A model generated the notes under the pieces. The model was not told the DNA's origin and searched no databases. It was given only the letters and a program-made list of their open reading frames with translations. From a bacterium (lineage in GTDB: Bacteria; Myxococcota_A; Polyangia; Nannocystales; Nannocystaceae): a stretch of DNA of 64,000 nucleotides. The first letter of the stretch is position 1. Each line of letters starts with the position of its first letter. The stretch lies in contig JANSYI010000009.1 of assembly GCA_024742475.1 (NCBI GenBank), forward strand, positions 124,001 through 188,000, read 5' to 3'. The translations under genes were made by a program, and so were the position numbers. Below, one piece after another: positions 26,729 to 34,894 of this stretch.

Positions 26729-26736
26729 GACGACCC

Positions 26737-27738
26737 ATGAACCGCGCGAACCGACTCGCCCGCTGCCTGCTCACCCCGATGTTCGCGCTGGCCGCGTGTT
26801 CGTCCGAAACCACCCAACCGTCGCAGCCGGCCGCGCAGCAGGCACCGCCGCTGCCGGCGCGCGGCTTGATCGAGGGTGCCGCGCCGGGGCTTCCCGAGGT
26901 GCTGCGCGGGCATGTCACCCTCGGTGAGGCCGCGCCCAAGGCGAGCATCCGCGTACCTCGCTATGAGGAGCCGTTCTCGCTCGGGCTCGATGCCGACGGC
27001 TCGGTCGCGTCGGTGTCCTACCCGACGCACGACTCGTCCCTCGTCGCCGTAGCCACCGCGGCCTGGGGTCCGGGGACGAGGTCGGAGGACCCCGAGAACG
27101 AGTACACCGTGTGGGTCGACCCGGTGAAGCGGGAGCGCGTGCTCGTCGACCCTGAAGGCATCCACTGGACTCGGTACCAACCCGTCGCCGAGTTTCTCGG
27201 CAGCGAACCCGGTATCGCGGCATTCGCGGCCACCGACGCCACCCTGCTCGGCCATACTCGCGAGGAGCTCGAGCGACACTACGGTCCTCTGACCGGGCCG
27301 AGCGCCGAGGACACCGAGCTGCTCGACGCGATCGAGGACCGCGGCGTCGATCCCCAGTTCCAAGGCATCATGTTCGGGCGTTTGGGCATGTCGACCCTCG
27401 ACTTTCCAGCCACCGAGTACGCCGACGTGACCACCACGGTGCGTGTCGGCTTCGACCAGCAGGGAAGGGCCGACCACGTGTGGTTCGACCTGCCGTATGG
27501 TAGCCACCCCACTGCGGCAGCGGAAATCTTGGACGCAGCCACCGCGAAATGGCTCGACGACGCCCCGGCGTCCGACCCCAGCGTCGGGGATGGGCCGGCC
27601 GAATACACGCTCTCCGATGACCCCGCCATCCTCATACACACCACGATGGAGCGCACCTGGCAGCTGCACATCCAGGTGCGGGAGGACGCCGATCGAAAAA
27701 GCCCGAAGAAGGAGCGCAAGCGCTCACCCACGCGTTGA
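26737..27738 (+). CDS. Lipoprotein, function unknown (333 residues)
   Basis: ATG 26737 gives a signal MNRANRLARCLLTPMFALAA followed by Cys, a lipobox. The frame continues upstream to 26584 but only this start yields a signal peptide. The mature protein has a Gln/Pro/Ala linker, then a globular part of about 250 residues with no Cys (PYEEPFSLGLDADGSVASVS-like beta-rich segments, TLLGHTREELERHYGPL, DHVWFDLPYGSHP). It ends in a very basic tail (RKSPKKERKRSPTR). No family recognised. It lies directly beside the remnant region and behind a C10 tract. Confidence 0.65.
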   Translation: MNRANRLARCLLTPMFALAACSSETTQPSQPAAQQAPPLPARGLIEGAAPGLPEVLRGHVTLGEAAPKASIRVPRYEEPFSLGLDADGSVASVSYPTHDSSLVAVATAAWGPGTRSEDPENEYTVWVDPVKRERVLVDPEGIHWTRYQPVAEFLGSEPGIAAFAATDATLLGHTREELERHYGPLTGPSAEDTELLDAIEDRGVDPQFQGIMFGRLGMSTLDFPATEYADVTTTVRVGFDQQGRADHVWFDLPYGSHPTAAAEILDAATAKWLDDAPASDPSVGDGPAEYTLSDDPAILIHTTMERTWQLHIQVREDADRKSPKKERKRSPTR

Positions 27739-27888
27739 GACGCTCACAAGATCCTGCCGCCGGTCGGTCGCCTCACGACCACGTGCGGGCGAGCAGGCCC
27801 ACACCATGCCCCTGGCGGCCATCCATGCGCAGCTCACCGTCCACGCCGTCGTGGGGTTCACCACGGGCTGCTACCGCGAGGTATCCGT

Positions 27889-28050
27889 TCAACGAACCGC
27901 GTCGTGACGTGGGCCCGCGTCGGCTGTAGGCCGGGTGGGTGGCGAAAGCTCCATACGGAATCCCCCGCCGGATTCGTCTTCGGCCATGACCACGCCGATG
28001 ACCCGTCGGAGATTTCCCCAGAACACGGCCTTGGCGTAGAGCGTCGTCAT
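27889..28050 (-). CDS. Small hypothetical protein (53 residues), overlapping partner gene
   Basis: ATG 28050 overlaps the stop of the upstream 97-residue gene (ATGA) and the frame runs to TGA at 27889. It begins MTTLYAKAVFWGNLRRVIGV then VMAEDESGGGFRMEL and ends in a Pro/Arg-rich tail. It is soluble or weakly amphipathic. The four-base overlap with a same-strand gene is the main support; no family recognised. Two tiny genes in this order recall toxin-antitoxin or immunity pairs, but nothing in either sequence proves that. Confidence 0.4.
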   Translation of the reverse strand: MTTLYAKAVFWGNLRRVIGVVMAEDESGGGFRMELSPPTRPTADAGPRHDAVR

Positions 28051-28340
28051 TGCTCGAGCGGTGCCTGTGCGAACGCAGCCTCAGACAATCCAGGTGATGA
28101 CTGCCGAAGCCGCAGGTCCCTTGCAAGCACCACCACGTCGCCGCCCCCGTCTCCGCGCTCGACGAGAACCGTGACGGGTTGGACGCCCTCGAGCGAGATG
28201 ACGGCGCCGCAGATGCCCGCAAGGGCGCCCGAGACGACGTCCACCGCGTCGTCGAGCACGAATGGCACCGCCTCCGACCGTGCCGCGGCGTAGAACGCCT
28301 CCCGTGCAGCTTCGAGGCCGATGCTCATGGTCTCCATCAT
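28047..28340 (-). CDS. Hypothetical protein (97 residues)
   Basis: Starts at one of three Met codons (28340, 28337, 28328; MMETMSIGLEAAREAFYAA). An N-terminal helix is followed by alternating hydrophobic strands (VPFVLDDAVDVVSGALAGIC, VQPVTVLVERG, DVVVLARDL), a compact alpha/beta fold. No signal peptide. The frame is open to 28445 but that part overlaps GC-rich sequence without coding character. Its stop overlaps the start of a 53-residue ORF. It sits inside the remnant-rich region, yet its codon use is normal. Confidence 0.5.
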   Translation of the reverse strand: MMETMSIGLEAAREAFYAAARSEAVPFVLDDAVDVVSGALAGICGAVISLEGVQPVTVLVERGDGGGDVVVLARDLRLRQSSPGLSEAAFAQAPLEQ

Positions 28341-28441
28341 GCCGGCCGCCGCCGTCACGCGGCAAGCTAGCCGTCGTCCTCGACGGTGGCGTAGACGTCG
28401 AGAGTTGCCCCGCGGGAACATCGAACCCGCGGTTCCATGCG

Positions 28442-28813
28442 TCATCCCGAGCCGTTCTCAGCCAGTGCCGCCGACACACGGCGCCAGTCGGTGGCAACCG
28501 TTATCACCGCCCAGGGCTCCTCCTCGCGTGAGTGTTGCTCCCTCAGCGCAACGGCATCGCGCTCGACCCCCGGCGTCGTCCAACCGCTCTCGACGGTCCG
28601 GACGCGCTCATCCATCTCAGCGAGGAGACGTTCTCGAAACGACGCGACCTCCCGCTCGAACCGAGCGAGTGACACGACGGAGTACAACTCGTCGTTCGCC
28701 CAAGCCTGGTGCCCCTCGATCCGGCGCTCACGGTTGTTGCACCACGCATGGACCCCGGCATCGCTCTTCCAGAATTGGAGGCAAGGGCCCGCTCGCAGAT
28801 GCCCCGAGTCCAT
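28442..28813 (-). CDS. Hypothetical protein, likely N-terminally truncated (DUF5984-like?)
   Basis: From ATG 28813 it gives 123 residues: SGHLRAGPCLQFWKSDAGVH, a central polar stretch, an amphipathic helix FEREVASFRERLLAEMDERV and VESGWTTPGVERDAVALREQ. The pattern 'GxLxAGPxLxFW ... F..EV..F..RL..AM.ERV..V..GW' is what I recall for DUF5984-type proteins, which are about twice as long. The missing N-terminal half would lie where the opposite-strand TetR remnant begins. So it may be a beheaded gene, still open but perhaps not functional. Confidence 0.4.
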   Translation of the reverse strand: MDSGHLRAGPCLQFWKSDAGVHAWCNNRERRIEGHQAWANDELYSVVSLARFEREVASFRERLLAEMDERVRTVESGWTTPGVERDAVALREQHSREEEPWAVITVATDWRRVSAALAENGSG

Positions 28814-29364
28814 GACCGAGCGTCCAACCTTCGGGGGTTGCTCTGCGGGGTCGCCGAGCGCGGTTGGCAAGGGCTGCTCGCGGCGATGCAGACGCGCCCG
28901 GGGAAGACGTCACTGGACCACTTGCGCGGAGTGGGGAGGGCTACATCGCGTTCTCGGTGGAGCACGTCGGATTGTTCCGCGCGATGTTTCATCCTGCACT
29001 CGGGGTCGAGCCGTCGCCGGAGGACCCGCATCGGGTGGCGATGGACGCGACCTGGGCGTACCTCGTGTCGGTGGTGGAGATGTGCCAGGGCGAAGGTATC
29101 GTGCGCAGCGGTGATGCCGAGCAGCTCGCTCGCCTCGCGTGGTCGACCGTGCACGGGGCCGCCGCGCTTCTCGTCGACGGAGCGCTCGGAGCCGACGCCG
29201 ACGTGGTCGCCCAAACGCTGCTGCGCGACCTCAAACCGGTCGGCGCTCTAGCACACAAGCGCGCTGCCTCGAAGCGTCAAGGCGATTCTCAACGATTCTG
29301 CAGGCGCCGGGTCACCGCGACTGGGCCGATCCGCACAGCCGGGTTCACGCCGCGTCGAGCGTAA
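28799..29364 (+). pseudogene. TetR-family regulator remnant: no HTH, one frameshift
   Basis: The first segment reads LCGVAERGWQGLLAAMQ and SLDHLRGVGR; the homologous continuation GYIAFSVEHVGLFRAMFHPA, WSTVHGAAALLVDGAL is in another frame. Together they match the TetR C-terminal WHG domain. Adding one G to the G4 run at 28933-28936 restores one frame. The N-terminal DNA-binding domain of about 50 residues is absent; upstream bases are antisense to another truncated gene. The 3' end overlaps the convergent carboxypeptidase gene by 20 bases. It is not a working repressor as read. Confidence 0.6.
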
Positions 29365-31519
29365 TGTCGACCGAGGTGGCGCCGCGGACCTTGACCTCGA
29401 CCGTCGCCGGCGCGTAGCCGGGCGCCTTGGCCTCGATCGTGTAGCGCCCGGGGGTGGCGACGAGGCGGTCGAACCGGCCATCGCGGGCGCGGGCCGTCCA
29501 CCGCTCCCCGGCGCGAAGCTGGATCTGCTCGACGCGGACGACGGCCTCGATGGGGGTGCCGTCGGCGGTGCGGACGTGACCCGAGATGCGAGGCCCTGAA
29601 TGCACGCGAGTGAGCAGGGTCTGCCAGACCGGGCGGGTGGCCGCGATCGCACGAGCCCGAACCTCGAGCGACGGGTTGTGATGCGAGCCCTCCACGATGT
29701 ACGCGACGGTGCCGAACGCGTGCATCAGCCAGTCCTGGTCGCTGCCCGAGACGGGGTATCCGTTGGCGCGGGCTTTGATGAAGCGCTTGTTGGGCTGCTC
29801 GAGGCCCGCCTCTTCCATCTGCTTGGCAATGATGAACGGCACGTTGGGACTGGGCGGTTCGGTGTCGGCGACCGTGTAGGGCAGGAAGATCGCGTTGCCC
29901 ACGGTGTGAAAGGAGATGGCGGCGGCGAAGTGCAGCCTGTCGGCGAGTGACGCCATCGCCCACGACTCGGGCTCGGACAGCGGGTGGGGGCCGCGGTAGT
30001 ACTTGCTGCCCGTCACCCCGCTGCTGCCGGGGGTCTGCCCCCAGCCCAGCGGGTAGTTGCGGTTGAGGTCGATGCCCTCGAAGGGGTCGTAGAAGCCGTC
30101 GAGGTTGGTGTCGCGCCCGTTCTTGCGGCTGGCGAAGCGAGACTCCTCGAGGAACATCCAGTTGCCGTCGGGGTTGACCATCGGCACGACCCAGATCTCG
30201 AGGTCGTCGACCCATCGCTTCACCTGGCGGTCTCGGCCGTAGTTCTCCAGCAGATGAGCCGCGGCGTCGAGCGGGTACTCGACCGAGAGCAGCTCGCTTG
30301 CGTGGTGCGAGCCGTTGAGCAGCACCGCCGGCTCGGGCTCGTCGGCCTCGGGGTTGTCGGAGATCTTCAGCGCCCAGATCGGCCGGCCCTGGTGGCTGCG
30401 CCCGAGCTCCACCATGGTGCTGATGTCGGGATACTTGGCCTGATAGCCGCGCAGCAGCGCCTCGACCATCTCGACGTTCTTGTAGCTGAGGTCGAGGCGG
30501 AACCCTCGACCGCTCGCGACCGGAGCCTTGGCCGCGTACTTGCGATACGCGGGATCGAACGTCTTCCACGGGACGTTGGAGTCGACCGCAAGCACCTCGA
30601 TGCCCATCCGCTTCATGCGCTCGAAGCCGACCGTGTCGGTGAAGACGACGGCCTGCTTGGCGCCGTCGTCGCCTCGTAGACGAGCTTCGACGCCTTTGCG
30701 GAGCTCGCGGGGCAAGCTGCCGACGGCGGACTCGGGCACGAACACGAAGCGGGTGTTGCCAAACGGCGTGGTGCCGGGGTCGGCGTCGAGCCCGTAGCGC
30801 TTGACTGCACCGTAGCGCCCCGAACCCTTCGGCTTGGGGGCGGGCGTGCGCGTGTCCATCACGGACAGGAGGCCGAACTGCATGGCTTCGGCCTTCTTGC
30901 CCGCTCGAAAACCGACCCGCCCGTCGGTGTAGGTGGTCTCGTGAATCGCGAGCGAGGCGAGGCGGTCGAAGGTGTCTCCGTCGTAGACCGTGGCGATGAT
31001 CTGCGGCCCTACGAGGTAGATGACCACCTCGATGGACGAGGCCCGCTGCAGACGCGGGATCTCTGCCTCGGGACCGATCGGAAGGACGGTGCCCTTGTCC
31101 CAACGCATCAGCCGCGCCGAGTCGACGTCGAAGGCCAGCGCATAACCCGAGAGTTCCTTGAGGTCGATGCCGGCCTGCGCACGAAAGATGACCGAGCCGT
31201 CGATGCGCTTGCCCGGCTTCAGGCGCGCGCGCACCAGCCCGTCGGCGACGTCGCCCACGCCGGCCTTGACCAGCCAGAAGCGGTTGCCGGTCGCTTCCTC
31301 GGTGCCCAGGTCGAGCTGACCGTCCTGCTCGGTCCACGGTCCCACCACGTCTGCCTCACCGGCAACGGGGGCCTGCTTGGGAAGCGCGCGCCCGTGCAGG
31401 ATGGTCTCGCGGTCGGCATCGAAGTCGGCGAAGCCCGAGGCGGCGGCGGCCGAAGCCCACAGCCAACACGCGACCGCCGCGATGACGGCGCCGAGCGTTC
31501 GGCTGAGGCTTCGGATCAC
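29345..31519 (-). CDS. Secreted M14-family zinc carboxypeptidase with accessory domains
   Basis: A 724-residue protein with a Sec signal (VIAAVACWLWASAAAASG). Residues about 30-220 form a beta-sandwich-like N-terminal region (VGPWTEQDGQLDLGTEEATG; TVYDGDTFDRLAS) reminiscent of LamG or 3-keto-disaccharide-hydrolase folds. The M14 domain follows: NGSHHASELLS gives the His-x-x-Glu zinc site, then DLNRNYPLGWG and FHTVGNAIFLPY for substrate binding and the third ligand, and YIVEGSHHNPS near the catalytic Glu. The C-terminus is a carboxypeptidase-regulatory-like domain (GRYTIEAKAPGYAPATVEV). It probably acts outside the cell on peptides, fitting a predatory or proteolytic lifestyle. Confidence 0.85.
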   Translation of the reverse strand: MIRSLSRTLGAVIAAVACWLWASAAAASGFADFDADRETILHGRALPKQAPVAGEADVVGPWTEQDGQLDLGTEEATGNRFWLVKAGVGDVADGLVRARLKPGKRIDGSVIFRAQAGIDLKELSGYALAFDVDSARLMRWDKGTVLPIGPEAEIPRLQRASSIEVVIYLVGPQIIATVYDGDTFDRLASLAIHETTYTDGRVGFRAGKKAEAMQFGLLSVMDTRTPAPKPKGSGRYGAVKRYGLDADPGTTPFGNTRFVFVPESAVGSLPRELRKGVEARLRGDDGAKQAVVFTDTVGFERMKRMGIEVLAVDSNVPWKTFDPAYRKYAAKAPVASGRGFRLDLSYKNVEMVEALLRGYQAKYPDISTMVELGRSHQGRPIWALKISDNPEADEPEPAVLLNGSHHASELLSVEYPLDAAAHLLENYGRDRQVKRWVDDLEIWVVPMVNPDGNWMFLEESRFASRKNGRDTNLDGFYDPFEGIDLNRNYPLGWGQTPGSSGVTGSKYYRGPHPLSEPESWAMASLADRLHFAAAISFHTVGNAIFLPYTVADTEPPSPNVPFIIAKQMEEAGLEQPNKRFIKARANGYPVSGSDQDWLMHAFGTVAYIVEGSHHNPSLEVRARAIAATRPVWQTLLTRVHSGPRISGHVRTADGTPIEAVVRVEQIQLRAGERWTARARDGRFDRLVATPGRYTIEAKAPGYAPATVEVKVRGATSVDITLDAA

Positions 31520-31550
31520 CCCGAGATCATGACACGAATCCGCATCGGAT

Positions 31551-31565
31551 CTCGTGAATCACGAG
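31551..31565. repeat. Short inverted repeat between FGE-fold and carboxypeptidase genes
   Basis: CTCGTG-AAT-CACGAG, a 6-bp stem in the 55-bp gap between two same-strand genes. It could be a weak attenuator or an operator; no T-tract. Confidence 0.3.
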
Positions 31566-31574
31566 TAAGCCGCT

Positions 31575-34019
31575 CTACCCAGCGTTACCCTGCGGAAACC
31601 CCAGCAGCGTCACGTCTCCGTGGTGGCCGGGGATGCGGTCTTCGAGCAGCTTGGGGATGGTGTCGTAGCCCGGTTTGGCGATGCGTCGCTGGTGGAAGCG
31701 GCCCCACGAGACGCTGTGGTGCCACTTGCCGGTCTGCTTGAAGCCTCCGCGCGAGTTGGTCTGGAGCACGACGCTGCGCGCGTCCATGGGGAGGCCGAGC
31801 ACGTTGGCTCGATAGGCCTCGGTGACCTCGCCGCCCCACGACGAGGGCGCGTTGGAGGTGTAGTAGATGCGAACCGGCACGTCGAGCGCGCGCGCGGCCT
31901 CGCCGATCTTGGCGAGCGCGCCGCCTTCGCGAAGCAGGTCGCCCCCGACGACCCGCAGCCGGCCCTGCTCGATCAGCGTGCGGATGAAGGCGTAGTTCTC
32001 GGCGTGGGCGAGCCACCCGTAGTCGCCGGCCTTCGGCTTGGCCTTCCGCTTCTCCTGGTAGTAGGGGTAGAGCTTCTCGGCGGTGGCCATGAAGCCCGCG
32101 CGCTGGCGTCGGCGCTGCGTGTCGTCGTCGAACGCGGCGTCGATTACCTTCAGCGCGGCGGCACGTCCGGCGGGGCTGAAGAACTCCACGAACGCCTCGG
32201 GGGAGTCGGCGGCCTCGATGAGGGCGAACACCCGGCGGTGGTTCTTCACCACCCGCGGGTCGTAGTCCATCACCCACGCCCACTGCGAGCGCGCTGCGGC
32301 GATGGTGCTGTAGTTCTGGTCGGAGCCGATGCCCACGTAGGCGCCCCCGAGGTTCTCGACGTAGTCGTTCCACAGGTACGAGCGCGGCTCGTTGGTCATG
32401 ATGTACGGGAAGGGGTCCCGGCAGGTGGTCTCGGAGCGACCACCCTCAGCCTGCGCGGCGCCCCAGTCGGCGCGGACCTTGGCGCCGCAGATCTTCTTGT
32501 CTTCGATCGGGTCGTCGGGCACCGAGGCGAAGGCGGCGAGCGCGTCTTCACTGGGCGGGGCGAGCGTGGCGGGGGCCGGGCGCGCTTCGGTCAGATGCAC
32601 CGGGGGGAACGCGGTGAGGTAGGGGTTGTCCGTCGCGCAGCGCATGCCCAGGCGGTGGCTGCCCGTCTTGAGCTTCTCGAGCCGGCGATGCGATCCCCGC
32701 GTGCGGTGCTTGGGCCAGTACCAGCTGCCGCCGCGTAGGATCCGCGTCCCCTTGCAGGGGTACGCCCCATCGCACAGGCCCTGCGGGTCGAGGCCGCTGC
32801 ACGCCTCGCCGCACGCCTCGACCGACTCGACGCCCGCGCTCGAGGTCCACTCGTAGCCGTTGCCCGCCATCTCGTGCAGGCCGTAGTGGCCGGCGGGAAA
32901 CGAACCCACGGGTTTGGTCGCGTGCTCGTTGCAGTCCCAGCGGTGCGCCTTGCCCGGGTAGGGTTTGCATCCGTACGGCGCGCACTCGCGAAATACGGCG
33001 CGCTCGCACGTGGGCTCCTCGTCGCCCCAGGGGTAGAGGTCTCCATCGGGTCCGCGCGCGGCCTTCTCCCACTCCCACTCGGTCGGCAGCCGCTTGCCCG
33101 CCCACGCGCAGTAGCTGCGGGCGCGGTGCCAGTCCATCGGCATCGCGGGCTGATCCTCGCCGACGAACGGCTTCATGATGTTCTGCGTGCGGTTGATCCG
33201 CACTCGGCATGCGCCCGCCTCGTGGCACGCGTCGTACTGGGCGTTGGTCACCTCGTACACGTCGACGTAGTAGGTGCTCAAAACGATCTCCCGCGAGGGC
33301 GCTTCCTCGGGCAGGCCGTCGTCGTAGCCCACGATGGCGGGCCCTCCGGGCACGCAGGCCATGCCCTCGGGCGCCTCGACACACGGGGCGAAGGTGAACG
33401 CGAGCGAGGCTCGACCGCCGGCCTCGATGATCGCCTCGGCCGCGGCGAGCACCGGCTCGAGCGTCGCTGTGTCGAGCACGTCGATTGCGATCGCGCCCTG
33501 CAGCTCGAGCGCGCCCAAGGTGCCCGTGGACACGGCGGCCTCGTCTTCGTAGAGCGTCCACGCGTCCCCGCGCGGCCGCAGGACCCGGGTGGGTGCGTCG
33601 GAACGACCGAGTTCGACCGAGGCGTCCCCTACGTTCAGCGTCGCGCTACCGTCGCTTTGCACCGCGCTCGACCACAGCTGTCGCAGCGCGCCGACGGTGA
33701 CCTCGGGCCCGGCCTCGACGATGCGCTGCTCGGCGTCCGCGAACGCGCCGGCCAGCGCCGGGTGGTCATAGACCGCCGCATAGCCGTCGTCGACGCGTCC
33801 GGGCGCCACCGCAGGTCGCAGTGCGCCGAGCACCGACCCCGCCTTCGCGACTTCCTCGTTACGCAGTGCGAGCGTGACGGCGGCCGGGGCGGCCGGGGCC
33901 GGGTCGTCCTCCTTGGCGCGAGCGGTCGGAGCGGGAGGCTCGGGCTCGACGGCGGGCGGCGGCGTGGGCTCCTGGCAGGCGGCTGCGAGGGCGCAGAGCA
34001 AGAGGCATGCTGGGCGCAT
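31575..34019 (-). CDS. Lipoprotein with SUMF1/FGE-type domain and a C-terminal methyltransferase-like domain
   Basis: An 814-residue protein. CALAAACQEP is the lipobox; a Pro/Glu/Ala linker follows. Residues about 230-480 form an FGE-sulfatase (SUMF1) domain: VPGGPAIVGYDDGLPEEAPS, WHRARSYCAWAGKRLPTEWE, YGLHEMAGNGYEWTSS and ILRGGSWYW. The paired active-site Cys of true formylglycine-generating enzymes are not evident, so binding rather than oxidation is likely. The last 300 residues (PYIMTNEPRSYLWNDYVENL, GGAYVGIGSDQNY, GEVTEAYRANVLGL) resemble the LIC_10091-type domain found in Leptospira and myxobacteria, which has a Rossmann-like look. It lies upstream of the M14 peptidase gene, 55 bp apart. 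Confidence 0.8.
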   Translation of the reverse strand: MRPACLLLCALAAACQEPTPPPAVEPEPPAPTARAKEDDPAPAAPAAVTLALRNEEVAKAGSVLGALRPAVAPGRVDDGYAAVYDHPALAGAFADAEQRIVEAGPEVTVGALRQLWSSAVQSDGSATLNVGDASVELGRSDAPTRVLRPRGDAWTLYEDEAAVSTGTLGALELQGAIAIDVLDTATLEPVLAAAEAIIEAGGRASLAFTFAPCVEAPEGMACVPGGPAIVGYDDGLPEEAPSREIVLSTYYVDVYEVTNAQYDACHEAGACRVRINRTQNIMKPFVGEDQPAMPMDWHRARSYCAWAGKRLPTEWEWEKAARGPDGDLYPWGDEEPTCERAVFRECAPYGCKPYPGKAHRWDCNEHATKPVGSFPAGHYGLHEMAGNGYEWTSSAGVESVEACGEACSGLDPQGLCDGAYPCKGTRILRGGSWYWPKHRTRGSHRRLEKLKTGSHRLGMRCATDNPYLTAFPPVHLTEARPAPATLAPPSEDALAAFASVPDDPIEDKKICGAKVRADWGAAQAEGGRSETTCRDPFPYIMTNEPRSYLWNDYVENLGGAYVGIGSDQNYSTIAAARSQWAWVMDYDPRVVKNHRRVFALIEAADSPEAFVEFFSPAGRAAALKVIDAAFDDDTQRRRQRAGFMATAEKLYPYYQEKRKAKPKAGDYGWLAHAENYAFIRTLIEQGRLRVVGGDLLREGGALAKIGEAARALDVPVRIYYTSNAPSSWGGEVTEAYRANVLGLPMDARSVVLQTNSRGGFKQTGKWHHSVSWGRFHQRRIAKPGYDTIPKLLEDRIPGHHGDVTLLGFPQGNAG

Positions 34020-34050
34020 CCTGCCTTCGATAACACGCCCGCTGCGCTGG

Positions 34051-34821
34051 CTACTCGAACTTGGAGAAATCGGGGGCGCGCTTCTGGAAGAACGCCTGCA
34101 TCGCCTCCGCGGCCTCGGGCGAGCGGAGTCGACCGATGAACTCGTCGCCCTCGCGCTTCATGGCCTCGAGCAGCAGGTCGCGGCTGGCCTGGCCGATCAG
34201 CGCCTTGGTCAGCCGGACCGAGGCGGGCGGCAGCGCGGCGACCTCGCGCGCGACCTCGGCAGCGCGCGCGTCGACGGCGTCGGGGGGGAGGACTTCGTTC
34301 ACCAGCCCGATGTCCAGTGCCGTGGCCCCGTCGAACGTCTTGCCGAGCAGCAGCAGCTCGGTCGCTTTGACGCGCCCCGCCATGCGCGGAAGCAGGTAGC
34401 TCGAGCCGGCCTCGGGACAAAGACCCAGGGGCACGAAGGGCATCTTGAACTTCGAACGATCCGAGCAGTACACCAGGTCACAGTGCATCAGCAGCGTGGT
34501 GCCGATGCCGACGGCCGCTCCGTCGACGGCGGCGATGAGCGGCGTGCGGAGCTTGGGGAGGATGCCCAGCACGCGCCCTACCGGCGAGTCCATCGACGCC
34601 GGCGGGTTCTTCATGAAGTCGCTCAGGTCGTTGCCCGCGGTGAACGATCCGCCTTCGCCGCGCACGACGATGGCGCGCACGGAGGGGTCCTCGTCGGCGC
34701 TCGCGAGGCGCTCCAGCAGCGCATCGTACATCGCGAGCGTGAGCGCGTTCTTCTTGTCGGGCCGGTTGAACGAGACGGTGAGGACCCCCTCGGAGACCTC
34801 ATGCAGGACCGCGTCTGACAT
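34051..34821 (-). CDS. Enoyl-CoA hydratase/isomerase family protein
   Basis: A 256-residue crotonase-fold enzyme. Family signs are LTVSFNRPDKKNALT, the oxyanion-hole segment GSFTAGNDLSDF and IAAVDGAAVGIGTTLLMHCD. In the catalytic position, LGLCPEAGSSYLLPRMAG has the Glu-Ala pair (PEAG) as in isomerases/hydratases. It likely hydrates or isomerises enoyl-CoA in fatty-acid breakdown. ATG 34821 gives a standard length (about 255); the frame stays open upstream without meaning. TAGGCT is eight bases before the start. Divergent from the AAA ATPase gene (73 bp). Confidence 0.88.
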   Translation of the reverse strand: MSDAVLHEVSEGVLTVSFNRPDKKNALTLAMYDALLERLASADEDPSVRAIVVRGEGGSFTAGNDLSDFMKNPPASMDSPVGRVLGILPKLRTPLIAAVDGAAVGIGTTLLMHCDLVYCSDRSKFKMPFVPLGLCPEAGSSYLLPRMAGRVKATELLLLGKTFDGATALDIGLVNEVLPPDAVDARAAEVAREVAALPPASVRLTKALIGQASRDLLLEAMKREGDEFIGRLRSPEAAEAMQAFFQKRAPDFSKFE

Positions 34822-34894
34822 CACCGGCCAGCCTACCCGCGCCTGGGCTGCAAGTGTGCCGGGGCCCCATGCGGCCGGGGTACACTCGGCGGCG

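Noticed and set aside
28395..28440. tRNA-like T-arm on the minus strand (GCGGGTTCGATG followed by TTCCCGC)
   Set aside because: The stem can pair but the loop is too long and no D-arm, anticodon arm or acceptor stem can be found around it; it lies in the upstream part of an open frame.
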